Part shown: positions 16,550-24,154 of the stretch, piece after piece
How the letters are laid out: every line of letters starts with the position of its first letter
Position numbering within the stretch: the stretch's first letter is position 1
From: Bog-756 sp963769905
GTDB taxonomy: Bacteria > Actinomycetota > Acidimicrobiia > Acidimicrobiales > RAAP-2
Direction of reading: 5' to 3'
Assembly (NCBI GenBank): GCA_963769905.1
Contig: CAVYNG010000002.1
Location: 2,046,001 to 2,110,000, forward strand
Length of the DNA stretch: 64,000 bases
Notes under the pieces: model-generated
What the model was told of the DNA's origin: nothing
What the model saw: only the letters and a program-made list of their open reading frames with translations
Database searches by the model: none
Made by a program: the position numbers and the translations under genes

Positions 16550-16921
16550 TCAGTCGGAGAGGGAGGGTATCTGCACCGGCACGCTCGGCCTGCGAACGCT
16601 CTCGGGGTACTTGAGGGCGTCGAAGGCCGAGACGAAGCGCCGGACCGGTTTCGGGAGCTGCAAGAGCAGCCGGCCGGCGGGACGGAGATCGGGTGCCACC
16701 AGCGCGATGACCATCGAGCAGTGGCCGACGGTCACCGATCGGACCCGGGGATCGGCTCCCATGACCGCCGACAGGTAGAGCGCGATCGGACAGGTGCGAT
16801 TGCTCCTCGGGGTGCCCCGCACTCCCGCCGCCTCGAGCGAGGAAGCCACCTCGTCCGCGGTGGCGCCGAGACCCACCAGGAGATCACCGACCTGCCGCTT
16901 CAGCTGTCGATACTCGCTCAT
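16550..16921 (-). CDS. Conserved hypothetical protein, 123 residues
   Basis: I do not recognise the family. The N-terminal half looks helical (Arg/Leu/Ala-rich). The middle contains RTCPIALYLSAVMGADPRVRSVTVGHCSM with two Cys and a His, and the C-terminus has LPKPVRRFVSAFD. No signal peptide or transmembrane helix is present. The ATG has CGGAG 8 nt upstream. It is isolated between convergent and codirectional neighbours, so there is no useful context. Confidence 0.55.
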   Translation of the reverse strand: MSEYRQLKRQVGDLLVGLGATADEVASSLEAAGVRGTPRSNRTCPIALYLSAVMGADPRVRSVTVGHCSMVIALVAPDLRPAGRLLLQLPKPVRRFVSAFDALKYPESVRRPSVPVQIPSLSD

Positions 16922-17054
16922 GCGCTGCGCTCCGTGCCGGGGTCATCGTACCTCCCCGCTTCGCCGTCGGTCCCTCGAACTCGAGAGCTGCCTCCACCTG
17001 CAGGTGGGACGCCTCGAACGGGTGTCGCCGCCGTCGCGAGGACACCCGGGGCGT

Positions 17055-18083
17055 TCACGCGACGAGGCCGGCCTGCTTCACCAGGGCCCGGAGGTCGGCA
17101 AGGGGACGGGCCCCGACATGGGAGATGACCTCGGCCGCGCACAAGCCGCCCAGCCGAGCACACGCCGCAGGGTCGAGGCCGTTGGTGATGCCATGGAGGA
17201 ACCCGGCGGCGAACAGGTCGCCCGCGCCGGTGGTGTCGACGACCCGATCGACCGGCGCAGCCGGCACCGCGACCGGCCCTGTGGCGGTCACGACCACCGA
17301 GCCGGCAGCACCCCGGGTGAGCGCCGCGAGCACACCGGTCTCCTCGACCGCCCGGACCGCCGCGTCGAAGTCGTCGACGCCGAAGAGCAGCACGATCTCC
17401 TCTTCGTTGGCGAAGAGCATCTCGAGATCGCCCTTCATCAGCTCGAGGAACTCGGCCCGATGGTGCTCGACGCAGAACGGGTCGGACAGGCTGAGCGCGA
17501 CCGAGGCGTCACCCGCATGGGCGACCGCGATCGCCTCGCGCATGGCGACCTTGGCCGACTCCTGCTCCCAGAGGTAGCCCTCGAGATAGACGACCTGGGC
17601 CGCGCTCAGGTGGCCGTCGTGAAGGTCGACCGCGCCGAAGTCCGATGCCACCCCGAGATGGGTGGCCATGGTGCGCTCGGCATCCGCGGTAACCAGCACC
17701 AGGCAGTGACCGGTCACCGACTCGCCGTCGGCAGCCGGAGCGGGGGTCGGCTCGAAGGCCACCCCGATCGAGCGGATGTCGTGGGTGAACGCCCGTCCCA
17801 ACCCGTCGTCGGCCACGCGCCCGAGGAACGCGACGCGGCCGCCGAGGGCGGCGACGCCCGCGGCGGTGTTGGCGGCCGACCCGCCCGACGCCTCGGTCGT
17901 CGGCCCCATCGTCTCGTAGATGGCCTCGGAGCGAGTCCGGTCGACGAGGGCCATCGTCCCCTTGACCAGTCCGAGCGCCGCTAGGTCCTCGTCCTTGGCC
18001 GAAGCGAGCACGTCCACGAGCGCGTTGCCGACCGTGACGACGTCGAGCGCGTCGACCGGGGTGGAAGGGGCGGTGTCCTGCAC
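17055..18083 (-). CDS. PfkB-family carbohydrate/nucleoside kinase
   Basis: The 342-residue ribokinase-fold enzyme opens with VVTVGNALVDVLA. It has the substrate-side signature SGGSAANTAAGVAALGG and the C-terminal PfkB signature VDTTGAGDLFAAGFLHG, where the Asp of GAGD is the catalytic base. The order of motifs and the N-terminal glycine pair resemble the adenosine kinase/sugar kinase branch of the family. It probably phosphorylates a sugar or nucleoside hydroxyl using ATP. It starts with GTG and is divergent from pepN with only 23 nt between the start codons. Confidence 0.88.
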   Translation of the reverse strand: MQDTAPSTPVDALDVVTVGNALVDVLASAKDEDLAALGLVKGTMALVDRTRSEAIYETMGPTTEASGGSAANTAAGVAALGGRVAFLGRVADDGLGRAFTHDIRSIGVAFEPTPAPAADGESVTGHCLVLVTADAERTMATHLGVASDFGAVDLHDGHLSAAQVVYLEGYLWEQESAKVAMREAIAVAHAGDASVALSLSDPFCVEHHRAEFLELMKGDLEMLFANEEEIVLLFGVDDFDAAVRAVEETGVLAALTRGAAGSVVVTATGPVAVPAAPVDRVVDTTGAGDLFAAGFLHGITNGLDPAACARLGGLCAAEVISHVGARPLADLRALVKQAGLVA

Positions 18084-18089
18084 GCCGCG

Positions 18090-18099
18090 ACGGTAGCCT
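18090..18099. promoter_or_regulatory. Overlapping divergent -10 boxes (ACGGTAGCCT) of pfkB-type gene and pepN
   Basis: The 23 nt between the GTG at 18083 (minus) and the ATG at 18107 (plus) contain ACGGTAGCCT. TAGCCT is 7 nt before the plus start and TACCGT is 6 nt before the minus start. The hexamers overlap at TA. Both transcripts would be leaderless, and each -35 region would lie inside the other gene. Confidence 0.55.
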
Positions 18100-18106
18100 C
18101 CCGGGG

Positions 18107-20701
18107 ATGACCGGTCCCGCTGACCCCGACGACACCGCCTCCTACCGCCTCCCCCGCACCGTCATCCCCCGCGCCTACCGGCTCGAGCTCACCCCCGACC
18201 TCGGCACGGCCCGCTTCTCCGGCGAGGTCGAGATCGACCTCACCGTGCGCGAGCCGACCGCGACGGTGGTGCTCAACGCGGCCGAGCTCGAGATCGGCCA
18301 CGCCGAACTGCTCCGATCCGGCGCCGCCCCACCCCTCTCCCCCACCTCGATCGTCCTCGACCCCGACGAGGAGCGGGCGACGCTCGCCTTCGGAGCCGCG
18401 CTCGAGACGGGAGAGGCCACGCTCCGGCTCGGCTTCGACGGCATCCTGAACGACAAGCTGCACGGCTTCTACCGGTCGACCTTCACCGACGAGGTGGGCA
18501 CCGAGCAGGTGATCGCGACCACCCAGATGGAGTCGACCGATGCCAGGCGGGCCTTCCCCTGCTTCGACGAGCCCGACCTCAAGGCCACCTTCGAGGTCTC
18601 GCTGGTCGTCGACGACTCCCTCGCCGCCTTCTCCAACGGCGCGGTGGTCGACGAGGCACCCGCGCCCGGCGGGCGCCGTCGGGTCCGCTTCGCGAGGACC
18701 ATGGTGATGTCGACCTACTTGGTCGCCTTCGTGGTCGGGCCGCTCGAGGCCACCGAACCGCTCGACGTCGACGGCGTGCCGCTGCGCATCGTGCATCCGC
18801 CCGGAAAAGGAAAGATGACCTCGTTCGCCCTCGAGGTCGGCGCGCACGCGCTCCGATTCTTCACCGAGTACTTCGGTCTCCCCTACCCCGCCGACAAGCT
18901 CGACCTGGTGGCCATCCCCGACTTCGCCTTCGGTGCGATGGAGAACCTCGGATGCGTCACCTTCCGTGAGTCGGTCCTGCTGATCGACCCCGGCCAGGCC
19001 GCGAGAGTCGAGCTCGAGCGGGTCGCGGACGTGGTCTGCCACGAGATCGCGCACATGTGGTTCGGCGACCTGGTGACCATGCGCTGGTGGAACGGCATCT
19101 GGCTCAACGAGGCGTTCGCGACCTTCATGGAGGTGCTCGCGGTCGACGCGTTCCGTCCGGAGTGGCAACGCTGGGTCAGCTTCGGCGTCGAACGTGAAGC
19201 AGCGATGGCCGTCGACGGGCTCCATGCCACCCGGCCGGTCGAGTTCCCGGTCGGGCGCCCCGAGGAGGCCCAGGGGATGTTCGACGTCCTCACCTATCAG
19301 AAGGGTGGCAGCGTGCTGCGCATGCTCGAGCAGTTCCTCGGGGCCGAGGTCTTCCGCGACGGGATCGGCGACTACCTGCGCACCCACGCCTACTCGAACA
19401 CCGAGACCGCCGACCTCTGGGACGCCCTCGAGCGCTCCAGCGGTCGCGCCGTGCGCTCCATCATGACCACCTGGATCGACCAGGGCGGCTACCCGCTGGT
19501 CCGGGTCGGCGACGACGGCTCGCTCCACCAATCCCCCTTTTCCTACCGCGGCAGACCCGGCGGCGCGATCGGGTCGCGCTGGCAGGTGCCGATCCTCGTG
19601 CGTGGTCTCGATAGCCGGGACGCGGCCTCCGAGGCCGTCCTCCTCGAGGACTCGACGCTGGCGGGCGGCGGCGATGTAGGTGGAGAGAAGGGTCGCCTGG
19701 TCAACGCGGGCGGTTCGGGCTACTACCGGGTGGCCTACCCGGCGGCCACACTCGAGCGCCTTGCCGGAAGCTTCCGCGAGCTCGCACCGCTCGAGCGCTA
19801 CAACCTGGTGTCGGATACCTGGGCGGCTGCGCTCGCCGGCCACGGCCCGCTCGCCGACCTGCTCCGGCTGGCCCGGGCGATGGCCGACGGCGGCGAGGGC
19901 GACCCGAGCGTGTGGTCGGTGGTGATCGGAGCGCTCGGCCTCTTCGACCGGGTGGTGCCCGACGCCGGCCGACCCACACTCGCGGGTGCCACCCGCTCGC
20001 TGCTCGCGCCGCTCGAGTCGGCGCTCGGCTGGGAACCCCGCGCCGACGACGGCGAACGCACGCCCGCGCTCCGCGCATCGGTGCTGCGGACCCTCGGCAC
20101 CATCGGCGACGACACCACGGTCAAGGACGAAGCGGCCAAGCGGTTCGGGGCGGCAGCCTCGACCGCGCTCCATCCCGACACCGAGTCGGCGGTGCTCGAG
20201 ATCGTGGCCTGCGGGGGCGGGACCGACGTGTTCGAGGCGTTCCTCGAGCGGTACCGCAACCCGGCGAACCCGCAGCAGGAGATGCGCTACCTCTACGCGC
20301 TGGCCGGGTTCGACGACCCGGGGCTCGCCGCGCGCACCTTCGAGCTCGCGGTCACCGAGGTACGCACGCAGAACGCTCCCTTCCTCGTGCAGGCACTCCT
20401 CGCCAACCGGGTCACCGGGCCCGAGTCGTGGAGCCTGGTGACGGACCGATGGGACGCCCTCATCGAGCGATTTCCGGCGAATACGCTCCCGCGGATGCTC
20501 GAAGGCGTGCGCGCACTCTGCACTCCTCCGTCGCTCGCCGAGCAGGTGACCCGGTTCGTCGAGTCCCACCCGCTGCCGGCCGGTGGGAAGACCGTGGAGC
20601 AGATCCTCGAGCGCCTCGCAGTGAACGTGGCCTTCGGCACCAGGGAGGCCGCTGGGCTGGCCGGCATCCTCTCCGACGTCGTCGGTGCGTCGCACGCGTA
20701 A
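18107..20701 (+). CDS. pepN: Aminopeptidase N (M1 family metallopeptidase)
   Basis: This 864-residue zinc aminopeptidase removes N-terminal residues from peptides in the cytoplasm. The exopeptidase motif GAMEN is present as FGAMENLG. The zinc site is HEIAH at 312-316 plus Glu335 in WLNEAF. The catalytic domain follows an N-terminal beta-domain, and the last 350 residues form the helical ERAP1-like C-terminal domain typical of the actinobacterial/eukaryotic-type M1 enzymes. Length matches PepN of Streptomyces and mycobacteria. A 904-codon open frame on the opposite strand is a shadow caused by high GC. Confidence 0.95.
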   Translation: MTGPADPDDTASYRLPRTVIPRAYRLELTPDLGTARFSGEVEIDLTVREPTATVVLNAAELEIGHAELLRSGAAPPLSPTSIVLDPDEERATLAFGAALETGEATLRLGFDGILNDKLHGFYRSTFTDEVGTEQVIATTQMESTDARRAFPCFDEPDLKATFEVSLVVDDSLAAFSNGAVVDEAPAPGGRRRVRFARTMVMSTYLVAFVVGPLEATEPLDVDGVPLRIVHPPGKGKMTSFALEVGAHALRFFTEYFGLPYPADKLDLVAIPDFAFGAMENLGCVTFRESVLLIDPGQAARVELERVADVVCHEIAHMWFGDLVTMRWWNGIWLNEAFATFMEVLAVDAFRPEWQRWVSFGVEREAAMAVDGLHATRPVEFPVGRPEEAQGMFDVLTYQKGGSVLRMLEQFLGAEVFRDGIGDYLRTHAYSNTETADLWDALERSSGRAVRSIMTTWIDQGGYPLVRVGDDGSLHQSPFSYRGRPGGAIGSRWQVPILVRGLDSRDAASEAVLLEDSTLAGGGDVGGEKGRLVNAGGSGYYRVAYPAATLERLAGSFRELAPLERYNLVSDTWAAALAGHGPLADLLRLARAMADGGEGDPSVWSVVIGALGLFDRVVPDAGRPTLAGATRSLLAPLESALGWEPRADDGERTPALRASVLRTLGTIGDDTTVKDEAAKRFGAAASTALHPDTESAVLEIVACGGGTDVFEAFLERYRNPANPQQEMRYLYALAGFDDPGLAARTFELAVTEVRTQNAPFLVQALLANRVTGPESWSLVTDRWDALIERFPANTLPRMLEGVRALCTPPSLAEQVTRFVESHPLPAGGKTVEQILERLAVNVAFGTREAAGLAGILSDVVGASHA

Positions 20702-20733
20702 GGACCGTCCGGTCCCCCCGAACGACTTCTCTC

Positions 20734-20739
20734 TAACCT
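20734..20739 (+). promoter_or_regulatory. Putative -10 box before the GDT1-type gene
   Basis: TAACCT ends 6 nt before the GTG of the exporter gene, with no ribosome binding site, matching a leaderless start. The gene could therefore be transcribed independently of pepN. Confidence 0.45.
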
Positions 20740-20745
20740 GAGGCC

Positions 20746-21333
20746 GTGTCGATCGGCGTCGCCGCCTCGGTCTTCGTCCTCGTCGCGCTCGCGGAGCTGC
20801 CGGACAAGACGATGATCGCCACCCTGATCATGGGGAGCCGCTACCGGCCGTTGCTGGTCTGGCTCGGTGCGAGCGCGGCATTCGCGGTGCACGCCGCGAT
20901 CGCGGTGGCAGCCGGGCAGCTCTTGCACCTTCTCCCCGAGCGGTGGGTGCACGCGGTGACGACGGTGCTGTTCGGTGCGGGGGCGGGCTACCTCCTGTTC
21001 GTCCCCGAGCATCGCGAGGAGGAGCGCGGTGTCGAAGAGGCCGTCGTCCCGAGGAACTGGACCCGGGTCGCCGCGACTGCCTTCACCGTCATCTTCGTCG
21101 GCGAGTTCGGGGACCTCACTCAGATCCTCATCGCCAATCTCGCCGCGAGGAACCATGCACCGATTGCGGTGTTCGTCGGCGCGTTCGCCGCGCTGAGTGC
21201 GGTGGCGGCCGTCGGCGCCTTCACCGGCGCCGCGCTGCTCCGCATCATTCCCTTCGGAGTCGTGCGCAAGGTCGGCGGTGCGGTGCTCGCCATCCTCACC
21301 GTGGTGTCGCTGATCGTCCTCATCCGGGGTTGA
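20746..21333 (+). CDS. TMEM165/GDT1 (UPF0016) family cation transporter
   Basis: The 195-residue membrane protein has six predicted helices arranged as two repeats of three, each starting with the family motif E-x-G-D-(K/R)-T. Here the first copy reads ELPDKT (Gly replaced by Pro) and the second EFGDLT (Lys replaced by Leu). Family members export Mn2+ or Ca2+ in exchange for protons. The motif changes could affect selectivity. It starts with GTG 44 nt after pepN. A collapsed partial copy of the first 110 bases lies at 33410-33520. Confidence 0.88.
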   Translation: MSIGVAASVFVLVALAELPDKTMIATLIMGSRYRPLLVWLGASAAFAVHAAIAVAAGQLLHLLPERWVHAVTTVLFGAGAGYLLFVPEHREEERGVEEAVVPRNWTRVAATAFTVIFVGEFGDLTQILIANLAARNHAPIAVFVGAFAALSAVAAVGAFTGAALLRIIPFGVVRKVGGAVLAILTVVSLIVLIRG

Positions 21334-21363
21334 GGGCCTTTGGCCCGAGACCTCGGGCAGGCG

Positions 21364-22095
21364 CTACCCGGCGACGATTCCGGTCATCGCCCAGTTGCAC
21401 TTGGTCGCGACGTGGAGGGTGTAGGTCCCCGCACCTTGGTACTGCTCGGTTCCCGCGCCGCTGCCCGCGGAGTCGCTCGGCCCGGGGGACGTCCCGGCGG
21501 GGCCGGAGACGGTGTAGGCGAAACCCGGGGCCGCTCCGGGCGCACAGGTGAAGCTCCACTGCACCTTCCAACTCGCCGGCGCGCTGGCGAGGTCGACGTC
21601 CTGGCCGCCCGCTCCGTCACTGGTGAAGAACTTCTGCCCGGGCAGATTGCCAGGGGGGGCGGTGGTCGTGGTGTCCTTCGACGGCGGCGGTGGTGGCGGC
21701 GAGGTCGGGTTCGGCGAGCTGCTCGGCTTGAGCCCCGGCGGCAGTGTGGTCGGCGGGCTCGTCGCACGGGTGGAACCCGAGCCCCCGTTCCCCGAGTGCC
21801 CGGACGGCGCGGTCGTCGACGAATGGCCGGAGGACCCGCGGCTCGACGGCGAGCCGCCTTGTCCCGCGACCGTGGTCGACGATCCCGCGCCGTCGCCCGA
21901 GCCCGGTGTCTGCGCCGCACTCGGTGAGTTCCCTCCGCCGCCCCCGCCGGCGAGCAACAAGATCGCGACGATCGCTCCGATGACGACCGCTGCTGCGACG
22001 ATGGCGGTAGCCCGCCAGGAGCGACCGGCACCGTCTCCGGCGCGTTCAGGTCCCTCTTCCGCCTTCTCCGGCGGTTCCCCCTGCCCCGTGTCCAC
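21364..22095 (-). CDS. Single-pass membrane protein with Ser/Thr/Pro linker
   Basis: The 243-residue protein has an acidic cytoplasmic N-terminus, one transmembrane helix (about residues 28-48, AIVAAAVVIGAIVAILLLA), a linker of about 90 residues of Gly, Ser, Pro and Thr, and a C-terminal globular domain of about 80 residues with two Cys. The domain sequence (SWKVQWSFTCAPG, GAGTYTLHVATKCNWAM) suggests a small beta-sandwich outside the cell. I cannot name the family. GTG at 22095 follows GGGGGAGG; earlier starts would run into the neighbouring glycosyltransferase gene. Confidence 0.65.
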   Translation of the reverse strand: MDTGQGEPPEKAEEGPERAGDGAGRSWRATAIVAAAVVIGAIVAILLLAGGGGGGNSPSAAQTPGSGDGAGSSTTVAGQGGSPSSRGSSGHSSTTAPSGHSGNGGSGSTRATSPPTTLPPGLKPSSSPNPTSPPPPPPSKDTTTTAPPGNLPGQKFFTSDGAGGQDVDLASAPASWKVQWSFTCAPGAAPGFAYTVSGPAGTSPGPSDSAGSGAGTEQYQGAGTYTLHVATKCNWAMTGIVAG

Positions 22096-22129
22096 TTCTC
22101 CTACGCCTCCCCCGCTCCGCGCGGGCGTT

Positions 22130-23593
22130 TCATGCCTGTCTGGTCGACGATCGCCTCGCCGGTGCGGCTTCGATGAGGAATTGGTATCCAAAGAGCGTCG
22201 GCCAGAGCGAGAGCACGAAGTGGTCGACGAGGCGAACCAGCTTTGCCGACGCGCCCTCGAGACCTAGCGCGTCGAGCGGAAGGCCCACCGGCTCGATGCG
22301 CCGGATGGTGAAGCCCTCGCGCTCGACGAGTCTGCTGATGCTCCGACGTGTGAAGAAGCGCAGGTGGGTTGCGTCGAGGATGCCCCGCTGGTCGTAGTCG
22401 AACATCCCGAGCGTCGCCCGGAACCGGGGATACCAGTGGGCAATGTTCGGCACACAGAACAACACCGATCCCTCGGGCGAGAGTACGCGACGGATCTGGT
22501 CCATCAAGGATGCCGGATCGGCGAGATGTTCGAGCACGTCCGCGGCCAGGACCACATCGAAGTCGGTTCCGACCTCGGGTGGTATCCCGTCGTTCAAGTC
22601 GGCCTTGTAGAACGCGCTGACCCGCTCGGCGACGCCGTCAATTTCCGCCGTGTCGACTCCGATCACCTGGTGGCCTATCGCGCGGAGGCGCTCGGCGAGC
22701 AGCCCACTGGAGCACCCGAGGTCGAGGATCTTGCTCGGCGGCTTCGAGCCCAGCAACGTCGAGATCCGGCCGTGGGAGCTGTCCTCGCTGGGTTTGAGCT
22801 CGTACTCCTCTTTGAGGGCGATGCGGCTTCCGTCCCCGAAGCCGGCCTTCTGGAGGCGGTAGGCGACGACGTCTTTCGTGACGTCCGCTGCATACGCGAC
22901 TCCGTCGACGTAACAGATCTCGTCGCCGTAGTAGGTCGGGATGGGAACTTCGGCGATGCGCATTCCTGCGTCGTGCAGCTGGATGATGATCTGGGTGTCG
23001 AAATTGAACCCGTCGGAGTTCTGTCTGAACGGGATCTGCTTCAGCGCGTCGACCGAGTAGGCGCGGTAGCCGCTGTGGAACTCCGAGAGGTCGGTGCCCA
23101 ATGCTGCGTTCTCGAAGCGCGAGAGGATGCGGTTGCCGACGTACTTGTAGAGCGGCATGCCGCCCTTCCGAGCGGCGCCCTTGATCATGATACGGGAGCC
23201 GAAGACCGCGTCGGCCTCGCCGGCGAGCAATGGAGCGAGCACCTCCGGCAGCGATTCGGGCGCGTACTGGCCGTCACCGTGGAGCATCACCACGATGTCG
23301 AGTCCGTGCTCGATCGCGACCTCGTAGCCGGCTTTCTGGTTGCCCCCGTACCCGAGGTTGGTGGGTTGTCGGATGAGGGTGATGGGAAGATCGGACACCT
23401 GCTGGTAACCGAGGCCGACCAGGTAGGTGGAATCCTGACTGTGGTCGTCGCTAACGATGACCTCTTCGATCTCCGACCGGATCCCGTCTGGGATCCGGTC
23501 GAGCACCTTGGCGAGGGTGGCGGCAGCGTTGTACGCGACCACCAGGACCCCGATCCGCTTCTTGTCGATGCTCTCCTCGACGGCTCCCAACAT
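22130..23593 (-). CDS. GT2 glycosyltransferase fused to SAM-dependent methyltransferase
   Basis: The 487-residue protein joins two enzymes. Residues about 10-240 are a GT-A-fold family 2 glycosyltransferase of the dolichol-phosphate-mannose-synthase type: VVAYNAAATLAKVLDRIP, VSDDHSQD, NLGYGGNQKAGYE and the metal motif in LHGDGQY. Residues about 270-487 are a class I methyltransferase with LDLGCSSGLLAERL and a GVDTAE acidic end. The GT half probably loads a sugar on a lipid carrier; the MT half might methylate a sugar hydroxyl. The ATG at 23593 follows GAGGGGG. Upstream in-frame codons lie in a divergent promoter region and are excluded. Confidence 0.82.
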   Translation of the reverse strand: MLGAVEESIDKKRIGVLVVAYNAAATLAKVLDRIPDGIRSEIEEVIVSDDHSQDSTYLVGLGYQQVSDLPITLIRQPTNLGYGGNQKAGYEVAIEHGLDIVVMLHGDGQYAPESLPEVLAPLLAGEADAVFGSRIMIKGAARKGGMPLYKYVGNRILSRFENAALGTDLSEFHSGYRAYSVDALKQIPFRQNSDGFNFDTQIIIQLHDAGMRIAEVPIPTYYGDEICYVDGVAYAADVTKDVVAYRLQKAGFGDGSRIALKEEYELKPSEDSSHGRISTLLGSKPPSKILDLGCSSGLLAERLRAIGHQVIGVDTAEIDGVAERVSAFYKADLNDGIPPEVGTDFDVVLAADVLEHLADPASLMDQIRRVLSPEGSVLFCVPNIAHWYPRFRATLGMFDYDQRGILDATHLRFFTRRSISRLVEREGFTIRRIEPVGLPLDALGLEGASAKLVRLVDHFVLSLWPTLFGYQFLIEAAPARRSSTRQA

Positions 23594-24154
23594 GCACCCC
23601 CTCGGATGGGCCGCCACCGCGCTGTCCGCGCCGTGAACTGTCGCGTTGCGGTCTCGGGGACTGTGGTCACGAGCCGCTGTCCTCACTGCCGACTCGCGAG
23701 CATACCGCCAGTTCGAAGGCAATAACGGTGCTCCGCTGGGTCCGCAGGCCAAGATTCCCTTGGGCGTTGTCACGTCGGACGCTGCGGCCCGCCGCTGAGT
23801 CCCAGGTCAAGCGCCGGGATGGCGAGGAAGTGGTGACTTCTCCGTAAGGCGCCTCCAAGTCGTCAGAAGCTGGGCAGACGCGGGCATGTGCGCATTGTGA
23901 CTTCAGGACCACTGTGCGCGGCGGCACCTGTGGACTCAACTGATGCCATCCGAGCGGGTGGGATGACGAGGATGCCGGAATTTCTGTTCTCGAGCTCCTG
24001 AGCGGCCAGGGCCCTATGCCGGACGAGATGGACGTGTCAGCGCACCCCCCATTGCTCCCGACCGGCGCGTGCGCCGAGAATTTCATCGAAATCAACGGTT
24101 GTCTGGTGATTCTACCGTCCGAATTTTGACGCAAGACGACGGTAACCTTCGAAG
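23594..24154. other. Intergenic region between divergent glycan genes
   Basis: No gene was seen in this 561-nt stretch. Open frames crossing it (one of 195 codons on the minus strand) have no family-like sequence and no ribosome binding site. The DNA becomes richer in A and T toward 24,150. It must contain the promoters of the GT2-methyltransferase gene and of the membrane protein at 24,155. Confidence 0.5.
24143..24148 (+). promoter_or_regulatory. Putative -10 box before the 634-residue membrane protein
   Basis: TAACCT ends 6 nt before the GTG at 24155, identical in sequence and spacing to the box before the GDT1-type gene, and there is no Shine-Dalgarno. This supports the chosen start. Confidence 0.45.

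Noticed and set aside
17981..20695. A 904-codon open frame on the minus strand opposite pepN
   Set aside because: The translation is Arg/Gly/His-rich, matches no family, and is a mirror of a real gene in GC-rich DNA. PepN on the plus strand has all motifs.
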